A DNA stretch of 31,278 bases from UMGS1781 sp045628105 (GTDB lineage: Bacteria > Bacillota > Clostridia > TANB77 > CAG-508), in the NCBI GenBank assembly GCA_045628105.1, contig JAZQOX010000025.1, forward strand, positions 1 through 31,278, written 5' to 3'. The notes under the pieces are model-generated. The model searched no databases. It was not told the DNA's origin and saw only the letters and a list, made by a program, of their open reading frames with translations. Shown here in pieces: positions 16,860 to 25,904 of the stretch (position 1 is its first letter; each line of letters begins with the position of its first letter). Position numbers and translations under genes: made by a program.

Positions 16860-19800
16860 ATGGATAAAATACTATATGAATTAACAAATCCACAAAAATC
16901 AATTTGGTTTACAGAACAATTTTATAAGGGAACACCTATAGAAAATATTACTGGTTCTGTAATAATTCCTATATCAGTTAATTTTAATTTACTTGAACAA
17001 GCTATTAACATATTCGTTCAAAAAAATGATAGCTTTAGACTTAAATTTATAACAGAAGATAATAAAATAAAACAATATGTAGATAATTATGAAAAATTCT
17101 CTGTTGAAATTATAAATGTAGCTTCTGATTCAGAACTACACAAAATTGAAAAAGAAATTGCGGAAACACCTTTTAATGTTTACAATTCTCTTTTGTTCAA
17201 TTTTAAATTAATTAAATACCCTGATAATCATGGTGGTTTTTTAATAAGCATGCACCATTTAATTTCTGATGCTTGGAGTGCCGGTTTAGGTGCAAGTGAA
17301 ATTGTAAAAATATATGAAATGTTATTAAACAAAGAAGATATATCTGAGATTCAATATCCTTCTTACTTAGACTACATTTTTTCTGAGCAAAAATATTTAA
17401 ATAGTACTAAATATTCAGTTGATAAAAATTTTTGGAATACTTTATTTGATACCGTTCCTGAAATAGCCTCAATACCAAGTCCAGACTATTTTACTAGAAA
17501 TAATCTTGCTGGAAAATCAAACCGACTACAATTTACTATTCCAAATAATATTGTTGCTGAAATTTCAAATTATTGCAAAAAATTTAAAATTTCAATTTTC
17601 AATTTTTTTATGGCAATTTTTTCTATTTATATAGGCAGAACATCTGGTTTAGATGATTTTGTTATTGGTTCACCTATTTTAAATAGAGGTAACGTAAAAG
17701 AAAAACATACATCTGGTATGTTTATTAATACTGTTTCTTTAAAAGTTTCACTTAAAAATGAATATAAATTTATTGATTTAGCTTCTAAAATTTCAAGCGA
17801 TTTCTTTAGTGTGTTTAAACATCAAAAATATCCATATTTATCAATATTAGAAGATTTAAGACACAAAGATAGCACAATTCCAAATTTATATAACCTACTA
17901 ATTTCATATCAAAATATTAGAAGCTCTGCACAAACTTCAAATATTCCATATAGCATTCAATGGATTCCTAACAATTATACTTCAGATAGTATAGATATTC
18001 ATATATACGATATGAATGACTCTGGTAATTTAAATATTGCATATGATTATCAGATTTTAAAATATTCAGAAAATGATATTTCTTGTATTCATGATAGAAT
18101 TTTGAACTTAATTGATCAAATTTTAAAAGAAAATGAAATTAAAATTAATGATTTGGAAATTATTACTCCCGATGAAAAAAACAAAATATTAGTTGACTTT
18201 AATAATAATTTCTTGAATTATGATACTACAAAATCAATTAAGCAAATTTTTGAAAATATTGCAAAGAATAATTCTGATAATATTGCCCTTTCATTTGATA
18301 ATAAAATTCTTACATATAAGGAATTAAACGAAAAAGCTAACTCTTTAGCTAATTATTTGATTCAACATGAAGTAAAAAAAGGTGATATTATTCCAGTATT
18401 AATGGGACGTTCTATTGATTTAATAATTGCAATGCTTGCTGTAATTAAATCAGGTGGTATATATTTACCAGTTTCAATTGAATATCCTCCTGAAAGAATT
18501 GATTATATTTTACAAAATAGTAAATCCAAAACTGTTTTAACTACTTCAAGTTATAATTTAATAAGTAATGATGAATTATCAATTATTTTTCTTGACGAAT
18601 TCAACTATGAGAATAATTCATATTCAAATCCACAAACAGAAATAGCTCCTAATGATGTCTTATACATTATTTACACTTCAGGATCAACTGGAAATCCTAA
18701 GGGGGCTCGAATTACTAATCAAAATCTTAACAATTTTGTAAATAATTTTTCGAACTATTTTGGAGGAATTGATTCTCATGATAAATGTCTTGCATCAACT
18801 AACATTGCATTTGATGTTAGTATTTTCGAGTTTTTCATTACTCTTTTAAATGGTGCTACGCTATATCTTTACGAAGAAAATACAATTAGCGATATATTTA
18901 AATATTGTAACTCTATCGTTGAAAATAAAATTACGCTTTTATATATTCCACCAAATATTCTTGAAAATGTGTATAATATCTTATCAGTTTATCCTAATGT
19001 ATACATTGAAAAAATATTAATTGGCGTTGAACCAATTGGTAGCGCAACCATGAAAAAATTTTATAAGTTTAATAAAAATATGCGCATTGTAAATGCTTAC
19101 GGCCCAACAGAAACCACAATTTGCGCAACCGCAAATGTTTTGGATGAAAAAAACATTAAAAAACACCGTGTTATTCCTATTGGAAAGCCTCTAAATAATT
19201 TAAAATTATTTATTTTGGATAAAACCTTAAAACCTGTTCCAATTTATACTCCTGGTGAATTATACATTAGTGGTGATGGAGTTGGAAAAGGATATTTGAA
19301 CAATAAAGAACTAACAGATAAAGCATTTATTAAATTGCCCAATAGTTTAACAGATAAAATTGCATATAAAACCGGTGACCTAGTTAAATGGAATGAGGAT
19401 GGAACAATCAGCTTTATAGGTCGAAAAGATAATCAAGTAAAAATTAATGGGCATAGAATAGAATTAGGTGAAATTGAAAGTTGCATATATATGTATCCAA
19501 ACATTGACAAATGCGTTGTTCTAATTGATGAAAATCAGAAAATTGCAGCATATTTTTCAGCTGAAAACCCAATAAATATTGCTGATATGAAAGCTTTTCT
19601 ACAGCGAAAATTACCAATGTATTTTATTCCTACATTTTTTATACAAGTAGAGAAATTTAAATTAACTGCTAATGGAAAAGTTGATAAAAAAGCTCTCAAT
19701 AAAATAAAAAAAGCACCGGTAAATGAATATGTTGAGCCCAAAACTGATACTCAAAAGCAGCTTGTCAAATTATTTAAAAAAGTTCTTGGTTTATCAAAAA

Positions 19801-21203
19801 TTGGAATAACAGATAACTTTTTTGAAATCGGTGGCGATTCTCTATCAGCAATAAAATTGCAAATAGAAGCATTTAATACCGGACTTAATTTATCGTATAA
19901 GGATATATTTACTTACCCAACAATTCAGTTACTATCTGAAAACATTTCTGGAATGGCAAAAGTAAATACTGATATTGAAGAAGATTATGACTACACTTTA
20001 TTAGATAATCTTATATCTCAAAATATCAATCCTAATAAGCCAAAAATGAAAAGGGATAAAATTAAGAATATTTTATTAACTGGTTCAACGGGTTATCTTG
20101 GTAGCCATATTCTTGATAATTTAATTAAACATACAAAATGTAATATTTATTGTTTAATCAGAGCTAAAAATAATAATGATCCTCAAACTAGACTTTTAGA
20201 CATTCTTAAATTTTACTTTGGAAATAAATATGATAAATTAATATTTAAAAGAATATTTGCTGTTGAAGGTGACATTACGAACGCAAATTTAGGCCTTAGT
20301 GAATTATATTACAACACTTTAGGTACAAATATTGACTGTGTAATTAACAGTGCAGCTGTTGTAAAACATTACGGAAATTCTACGCTTTTCAATGATACGA
20401 ATATTATTGGAACACAAAATATAATTAATTTTTGTAGCAAATTTAATTGCAAACTTATGCATTTGTCTACATTAAGTATTTCCGGAAATATTTTTGATGA
20501 TGACACTTTTGCAACACAGAATGAAGTAAAAGATGTTATATTTAATGAGAAGAAATTATATATTAATCAAGATTTATCTAACATTTATATTAAAACAAAA
20601 TTCTTGGCTGAAAGATTAATTCTTGAGAATATAATTAATAATAATTTAAACGCAAAAATTATAAGACTTGGTAATATTACAAATAGATATTCAGATGGTG
20701 CTTTCCAAATAAATGTTTCTGAAAACGCTTTTCTTAACAGAATGCATTCTTTTATTCAAATTGGATGTGTTCCTGAAAGTATGAAAAATTTGCAAATTGA
20801 ATTTTCACCTGTTGACTTTTGTGCTTCGGCCATTGTAAACCTAACAATGTATCAAAATCCATTTACAATTTTTCATGTATACAATAACAATACTATTTCT
20901 TTTGAAAAATTGATTAAAATATTTAACTCATTGCACATTCATATTCAATTTGTTAGTGATATGAAATTTAATGAAGAAGTAAAAAAACTTTCATCTAATG
21001 ACGAAACTAAGCACATAATTTCTGGAATCATTAATGATTTTTCAAAAAATAAACATTTGAACTATAGTTCAAGTATTAAAATGGACAATAAATTTACAAA
21101 TAAATATTTAAGTAGACTAGTATATAGATGGCCAAAAATTAATGAAAAATATTTAAATAAGTACATAGTATATCTTAAATCAATAGGATATATTAAACTA
21201 TAA
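16860..21203 (+). CDS. Nonribosomal peptide synthetase, single module with reductive release (C-A-T-R)
   Basis: A 1,447-residue megaenzyme expected to join an acyl or aminoacyl donor to one amino acid and release it as an aldehyde or alcohol using NAD(P)H. Domain order: condensation (about 1-430; HHLISDA near 131-137), adenylation (about 460-950; P-loop YTSGSTGNPKG near 603, NAYGPTETTICAT near 744, YKTGD near 835, catalytic Lys in NGKVDKK), carrier domain (GGDSLSAIKL, phosphopantetheine Ser near 993), thioester reductase (about 1065-1447; Rossmann TGSTGYLG near 1073, catalytic YIKTK near 1242). ATG 16860 is chosen for the AAAGGTGG upstream; an earlier in-frame start at 16791 lacks an RBS. No TE domain, epimerase or second module. 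The donor for the C domain is not encoded alongside. The next gene, a sensor kinase, follows after 16 bp. Confidence 0.93.
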   Translation: MDKILYELTNPQKSIWFTEQFYKGTPIENITGSVIIPISVNFNLLEQAINIFVQKNDSFRLKFITEDNKIKQYVDNYEKFSVEIINVASDSELHKIEKEIAETPFNVYNSLLFNFKLIKYPDNHGGFLISMHHLISDAWSAGLGASEIVKIYEMLLNKEDISEIQYPSYLDYIFSEQKYLNSTKYSVDKNFWNTLFDTVPEIASIPSPDYFTRNNLAGKSNRLQFTIPNNIVAEISNYCKKFKISIFNFFMAIFSIYIGRTSGLDDFVIGSPILNRGNVKEKHTSGMFINTVSLKVSLKNEYKFIDLASKISSDFFSVFKHQKYPYLSILEDLRHKDSTIPNLYNLLISYQNIRSSAQTSNIPYSIQWIPNNYTSDSIDIHIYDMNDSGNLNIAYDYQILKYSENDISCIHDRILNLIDQILKENEIKINDLEIITPDEKNKILVDFNNNFLNYDTTKSIKQIFENIAKNNSDNIALSFDNKILTYKELNEKANSLANYLIQHEVKKGDIIPVLMGRSIDLIIAMLAVIKSGGIYLPVSIEYPPERIDYILQNSKSKTVLTTSSYNLISNDELSIIFLDEFNYENNSYSNPQTEIAPNDVLYIIYTSGSTGNPKGARITNQNLNNFVNNFSNYFGGIDSHDKCLASTNIAFDVSIFEFFITLLNGATLYLYEENTISDIFKYCNSIVENKITLLYIPPNILENVYNILSVYPNVYIEKILIGVEPIGSATMKKFYKFNKNMRIVNAYGPTETTICATANVLDEKNIKKHRVIPIGKPLNNLKLFILDKTLKPVPIYTPGELYISGDGVGKGYLNNKELTDKAFIKLPNSLTDKIAYKTGDLVKWNEDGTISFIGRKDNQVKINGHRIELGEIESCIYMYPNIDKCVVLIDENQKIAAYFSAENPINIADMKAFLQRKLPMYFIPTFFIQVEKFKLTANGKVDKKALNKIKKAPVNEYVEPKTDTQKQLVKLFKKVLGLSKIGITDNFFEIGGDSLSAIKLQIEAFNTGLNLSYKDIFTYPTIQLLSENISGMAKVNTDIEEDYDYTLLDNLISQNINPNKPKMKRDKIKNILLTGSTGYLGSHILDNLIKHTKCNIYCLIRAKNNNDPQTRLLDILKFYFGNKYDKLIFKRIFAVEGDITNANLGLSELYYNTLGTNIDCVINSAAVVKHYGNSTLFNDTNIIGTQNIINFCSKFNCKLMHLSTLSISGNIFDDDTFATQNEVKDVIFNEKKLYINQDLSNIYIKTKFLAERLILENIINNNLNAKIIRLGNITNRYSDGAFQINVSENAFLNRMHSFIQIGCVPESMKNLQIEFSPVDFCASAIVNLTMYQNPFTIFHVYNNNTISFEKLIKIFNSLHIHIQFVSDMKFNEEVKKLSSNDETKHIISGIINDFSKNKHLNYSSSIKMDNKFTNKYLSRLVYRWPKINEKYLNKYIVYLKSIGYIKL

Positions 21204-21219
21204 TTCTAGGAGGATAATT

Positions 21220-23040
21220 ATGCTAACAAATAATTACGTTTTTTCAGGATTAATAATATCTGCATTACTAATTCTTTCTCTTTTGCTTTTTACTTTTAAG
21301 CAAAAGAGAAATACAAATTTAAAAAAATCATTTAGTTCTATTTTAGTTTGTCTTTTAATATGTTGTATTGGCTTAATCTGTCAAATTAGTCTTAGTGTTA
21401 AAATGGCAATTCCTCCTATCTATTTTGATTATTTTGTATATATAGGAACTTGTTTTTTACCAGTTACATTTTTAATTATGAGTTTAACATTTGTTAAACC
21501 TGATTCCCAAATTGATTTTAAAAAGCTTACTTTAGCATTATCTGTTGTTCCCGTTATATGTTTAATATCATTATGGACAAATGATATACATCATTCTTTT
21601 TACAAAGTATATTCAATTTATCTATCTGAAGGAGAATATGGTATATTTTTCTATATAACAAGTATATATACTTACTCTTTAACAATTTATGCATTAATTC
21701 AATTGTTAAATTATAGTATAAAAAACATTAAGACATACATTTTGCAATCATTATTTATATTTTTAGGAGCTTTAGTTCCAATTATTGTAAACTTTTTAGG
21801 TTTAGTTGGATTTTTTGATTTATCAATTTATATTACACCAATTTGTTTTTCGATTACCATTTTATGTTTTGCTCTTTCAATATTTAAATTTGGTTTCCTA
21901 AAAATAAGACCTATTGCTTTACAAAAAATTGTTAATACAATTTCCGATTCATACATTGTTTTGGATAGTAATATGCTAACAGTTGATTGTAATAATACTT
22001 TTTTAAAAACATTTGGTGTGAAAAAAGAACAAGTTATCAATAAAGATTTTTTTAATACATCAATTAAATCAAAAGTATTTAAATCAGCATTAACTAAAAT
22101 TCATAAAGCCGTTGAAAAAACAATAAAAACAACTGAACCTGTTCCTATTGATATGTATTTTTCTGGAATTAATAAATATTTTCACATTGAAATAACTAGC
22201 ATTTATGATAAAAAAATATTTATGGGAACATTATTACTTTTTAAAGATGTTACACAACATAAACTGGATTTAGAAACAATTAAGAATAATCAGGACATCT
22301 TAATTGAAAAAGAGCGTTTAGCTTCTTTAGGTCAAATGATTGGTGGTATTGCTCACAACTTAAAAACACCTATTATGTCTATTTCAGGAGCTGCAGAAGG
22401 CATTATAGATTTAATTAATGAATATAAAGCTTCTATTGGTGATCCCGAAGTAACTGTTGAAGATCATTTAGCAATTGCTGCTGATATGGAAGAATGGATT
22501 AGTAAAATTCGTGTTCATTTGTCATATATGTCTGATGTTATTACAACTGTTAAAGGTCAAGCTGTTGCATTTTCTGATAATTCTTCTTTCGTTGATTTTA
22601 CAATTGACGATTTAATTAAACAGGTTGATATTTTGATGAAGCATGAATTAAATCATTCTCAAACAACTTTAGAAAAAATAATTAACCTTCCTACATCAAC
22701 TGTTGTTAAAGGAAATATTAATAGTTTAGTACAAGTTTTAAACAATATTATTTCAAATGCTATTCAAGCTTATAATGGAAAAACAGGTGAAAAAATTATA
22801 TTAGATATTAGTAAATTAGATAAAAATTTAATTATTAAAATACAAGACTTTGCAGGAGGAATTCCTGATAATATTAAAAATAAATTATTTAAGGAAATGA
22901 CAACAACAAAAGGGAAAAATGGAACTGGTCTTGGATTATTTATGTCTTACTCAAATATAAAAGCACATTTTAATGGGAACTTAAGATTTGAAACTGAAAA
23001 CGGAAAAGGTACAACATTTATTATTGAAATACCAGCATAA
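21220..23040 (+). CDS. Sensor histidine kinase with N-terminal 7TM region and PAS domain
   Basis: Membrane sensor kinase of 606 residues. Seven hydrophobic helices fill residues 1-225, matching the layout of the histidine-kinase 7TM N-terminal family. A PAS-like domain follows (about 235-345), then the dimerisation/phosphoacceptor helix with GGIAHNLKTP (His379) and a C-terminal ATPase with N-box NNIISNAIQAY (about 507), G1 DFAGGIP (about 543) and G2 GTGLGLF (about 567). The H-box reads HNLKTP where HELRTP is common. AGGAGG lies just upstream and only 16 bp separate it from the NRPS stop, so the two are co-transcribed. No response regulator is in the window. The ligand could be the NRPS product or its precursor; that is inference from the operon. 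Confidence 0.92.
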   Translation: MLTNNYVFSGLIISALLILSLLLFTFKQKRNTNLKKSFSSILVCLLICCIGLICQISLSVKMAIPPIYFDYFVYIGTCFLPVTFLIMSLTFVKPDSQIDFKKLTLALSVVPVICLISLWTNDIHHSFYKVYSIYLSEGEYGIFFYITSIYTYSLTIYALIQLLNYSIKNIKTYILQSLFIFLGALVPIIVNFLGLVGFFDLSIYITPICFSITILCFALSIFKFGFLKIRPIALQKIVNTISDSYIVLDSNMLTVDCNNTFLKTFGVKKEQVINKDFFNTSIKSKVFKSALTKIHKAVEKTIKTTEPVPIDMYFSGINKYFHIEITSIYDKKIFMGTLLLFKDVTQHKLDLETIKNNQDILIEKERLASLGQMIGGIAHNLKTPIMSISGAAEGIIDLINEYKASIGDPEVTVEDHLAIAADMEEWISKIRVHLSYMSDVITTVKGQAVAFSDNSSFVDFTIDDLIKQVDILMKHELNHSQTTLEKIINLPTSTVVKGNINSLVQVLNNIISNAIQAYNGKTGEKIILDISKLDKNLIIKIQDFAGGIPDNIKNKLFKEMTTTKGKNGTGLGLFMSYSNIKAHFNGNLRFETENGKGTTFIIEIPA

Positions 23041-23067
23041 AAATAGCACCATTTATGGTGCTATTTT
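23040..23067. terminator. Bidirectional terminator after the kinase gene
   Basis: A 13-bp perfect stem (AAAATAGCACCAT, 23040-23052; matching arm 23055-23067), T-rich on the plus side and A-rich at its base, between the convergent kinase and HAD genes. Confidence 0.9.
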
Positions 23068-23625
23068 CTTTATTTCATTATATACCTCTTTCCATTCAAA
23101 TACCCTATTAAATGTTTCATCATTTTTATTATATACACTATCAAATAATAATATAGGAATATTTAAATTTTTTCTTATATTATTGCATACTTCTAAATTA
23201 TCATCAATAAAAATATCTATTTTATTATTTTTACATGGTTCTGTTTTATCATGCCAACCAATTTCTAATTTATCAAACTTAATCTCATGTTTATTTAGCC
23301 AATTTTCGCAGACTGAATATACATCCTTGCAATGATTTTCACTTCTTGATGTTATAATAAAAATTTTGTTTCCATCCGCTTTTAATTTGTTTATATATTT
23401 TTTTGCATAAGGTTTTATTTTAACATTTTTAAAGCATTCCCCAATATATTTACACAGAAATTTTTCACTGTCTTCATTATTCCAGCCAAATGCTTTATCA
23501 AAATCCCATTCATTATATTTTATATCATAATCAATATTGTTTTCTTTATTAAATTTTTCTGCATATTTGGGTAAAATATCTGATAATCTATTAATTGTAT
23601 CATCTATATCTATTCCAATATTCAT
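23053..23625 (-). CDS. HAD-family 5'-nucleotidase-like phosphatase (NT5C type)
   Basis: HAD-superfamily hydrolase of 190 residues resembling the deoxyribonucleotidase (NT5C/YqfW-like) group. Motif I is GIDIDDT with the nucleophile Asp and the second Asp two residues on; motif II is ITSRS; a Lys follows in the middle region; motif IV is IDIFIDDN. A small helical cap lies between motifs I and II. AAAGGAGAG precedes ATG 23625. It follows the VirD4 gene by 52 bp in the same direction and might be read through from it, but its composition is native and its function, nucleotide dephosphorylation, has no evident tie to conjugation. Substrate not predictable from sequence alone. Confidence 0.8.
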   Translation of the reverse strand: MNIGIDIDDTINRLSDILPKYAEKFNKENNIDYDIKYNEWDFDKAFGWNNEDSEKFLCKYIGECFKNVKIKPYAKKYINKLKADGNKIFIITSRSENHCKDVYSVCENWLNKHEIKFDKLEIGWHDKTEPCKNNKIDIFIDDNLEVCNNIRKNLNIPILLFDSVYNKNDETFNRVFEWKEVYNEIKKIAP

Positions 23626-23649
23626 ATTTACTCTCCTTTTAGCATTTTT

Positions 23650-23679
23650 TTAGGAACGCCTTAACGTTCCTAATTTTTT
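23650..23679 (+). terminator. Hairpin with plus-strand T tail between VirD4 and HAD genes
   Basis: Stem TAGGAACG (23651-23658) with CGTTCCTA (23665-23672), followed on the plus strand by ATTTTTTA. On the minus strand, the direction of both flanking genes, the stem is followed by A residues, so it would not work as an intrinsic terminator there. Its orientation is unexplained. Confidence 0.45.
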
Positions 23680-25640
23680 ATGTATTGTTATCATCATCAA
23701 ATGCTCCAAATAATTCATCAAATTTAGCTTCTAGTTCTTTTTGTAAGTCAAAAGTTTCATTTTCAGCTGATGATTCATTTTTGTTTTCATCGATATCTAT
23801 TTGAAAACTATCTTCTGTAGTTTCTGGATTTTTTACTGTTTCTGGTTCATCATCAAATAAATCATCTAACGATTCTATTTTGGTGTTTACCTGTTCATCT
23901 TCTTTTTCTTCAACATATGGATTATATGGATTATATTTTCTCCATTTTCCTCTATCTATTGGAGGTACATCATTATGACTGCATTTAAATTCTTGTACTA
24001 GTTTTCCAGTTTTATATTTGAAATAGTAATATTTATCTGCTTTTATTGGTCTAACACCTTTTTCAAGTATAATACAAATATCGTTGTCCAATCTTCTTAA
24101 TTCGTCCGGTGTCATTAATGCTCTTGCCATAACTTGATCTGATTTATTAAATCCTTGTCTCCACATATTTTTATCTTTATTTACAGACCATGATTCTCTT
24201 TCTATTGTTTTTTCCCCAAGCTCTTTAGAGAAATATTCAACTGTTTTCTGAGAGTTACTTCCTAAGAAAATTGTTGTATCGCAGTTACCTATAATTGTTT
24301 CATGTGATTTTTCATATACTGCTTCTAACTGGTCTAAATTCTGCAAAATAACACTAAAAGATATTTTTCTACTTCTTGATGTTGATATTTTTTTATCAAA
24401 ATCCGGAATTTTACCAATGTTTGCAAACTCATCAAGTATGAAGTATGTAGGTTGTGGTAATTCTCCTCCACTTCTATCAGCAAAATCATATAATCTTTGA
24501 ATCATCTGTGAGAAGAAGATTGTAAGTAAGAAATCATATGCTGCATGAGTATCTGATGATATAACATAAACTGCGGTTTTCTTCTTTCCTATTTCTTCAA
24601 AGTTTATTGTGTTTGTTGATGTTAATTCTGCAATATCTTTTGAATCGAATTTACCAAGTTTTGATTGTAATGTACTTAAAATTGAACTATATGTTTTTTC
24701 TGGTGCAATTTCAATTGATTTATAGAACATTCTTGCAGGATGGTCATATGGCAATTGATTTATTAATTCAGTAAGAAGGTTGCCTCCTCCATTGCTATTT
24801 GCAGCTCTTACTAACTCTGCACAGCTTGCTAGGTTTTGTTCTTCTTCTGGTCTTGTTGCTAATAAATAATAAATTAAGGCTTTAAGTAACATTTCAGCCA
24901 TATCATCCCAATATGGATCCGCATTACTTCCTTCAACCTTTTGTCCTTTTACAATTGTATTTGCGATTACGTCTACATCTATTTCACTTTCAATATGCAT
25001 TAAAGGATTATATCCATCACTGTTTTTTGGATTTACTAAATTAAGTATTTTTATATCATATCCATTACTTCTTAAATATCCTGCTGTTTTATCATAAAGT
25101 TCTCCTTTGGGATCTGTAAAAACATATGACCCCAATAGTTGGTATGCATTTGGTATAACATAAGATGCAGATTTACCAGAACCTGAACCGTCCAACTACT
25201 AATACATTTACGTTTCCTCTTTTATCTACAGGTAAATAATGTTTTTCTGCAAGAATAATACCTTTGTTTTTGCTTAGTACACTATATTCTTCACCATTTG
25301 CCCAATCACTTGAACCATGTTCAATATCTTTATAATCATGCTTTGGTAATGTTTTTATAACCCCAACTATTCCAAAAAAGAATAATGAAATTAATAAATA
25401 TAAATCACCTTTCAAAAATGTTTTTATATATGATTTAGTAAATGCACGTCCTATTGTCTCTCCGAAATTTGACATGTTATCAAATAATATTTCGAAAAAA
25501 CTTACCTCACTTGTTTCAGAATCTATTAACGCAACACTTGCTGGCGCAATTAATACTATGGATAATAATACCCATAGTATTAAAACAACTATTAAAACAG
25601 ATTTACATTTTTTTAAAGCATAGCTTATTTTATTTTCCAT
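23678..25640 (-). pseudogene. VirD4-like conjugative coupling protein, split by a +1 frameshift in Walker A
   Basis: Coupling ATPase that in type IV secretion brings the relaxosome to the channel. The first frame (ATG 25640, AGGTGAG upstream) encodes two TM helices (residues about 15-35 and 80-98) and runs to NVNVLVVG; the second continues with GSGSGKS, the Walker B ILDEFANIG (about residue 403 of the joined protein) and an acidic C-terminal tail. The break is at CGG 25190-25188: skipping one C gives VVG-GSGSGKS and a 653-residue protein of normal architecture. As written the ATPase would be cut before the P-loop Lys. No relaxase, VirB4 or VirB6 gene is near, so this is a remnant or edge of an integrative element. 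Confidence 0.9.
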
Positions 25641-25650
25641 TTACACTCAC

Positions 25651-25878
25651 CTATTCTTTTGTATTTTCTTTATTTGCTAATTCTTTACCTTCAACTGGAA
25701 TTATTAAAACTTCTCCTCCTCTTGCAATATATTCTCTTAATGCTCTTTCTGATATTGCAATTGGATATTCAGCACTTGACTTTGGAGGAAATTCCAACTC
25801 TTTTTCAGTTTTGGCAAAACTTGTAACTCCTAATCTTAAATCTTTATTTTTGGCAGTATTATTCAAATTTGAACTCAT
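25651..25878 (-). CDS. Small protein of unknown function in the conjugative remnant (75 aa)
   Basis: Not recognised. A soluble 75-residue protein with an N-terminal polar segment, a central part with AEYPIAISERALREYIARGGEV, and a Lys/Glu-rich end. AAAGGGG precedes ATG 25878. It lies 10 bp upstream of the VirD4 start, in the same direction, so it belongs to that transcription unit. In Gram-positive elements small accessory genes often sit in this position, but no specific family can be named. Confidence 0.65.
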   Translation of the reverse strand: MSSNLNNTAKNKDLRLGVTSFAKTEKELEFPPKSSAEYPIAISERALREYIARGGEVLIIPVEGKELANKENTKE

Positions 25879-25904
25879 ACTTATTCGCCCCTTTCTTTCA
25901 AATT

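Noticed and set aside
23678..25195. Independent short VirD4 gene starting at 25195
   Set aside because: Its start would be TTG inside the P-loop codons without RBS; the sequence is the continuation of the upstream frame after a single-base shift.
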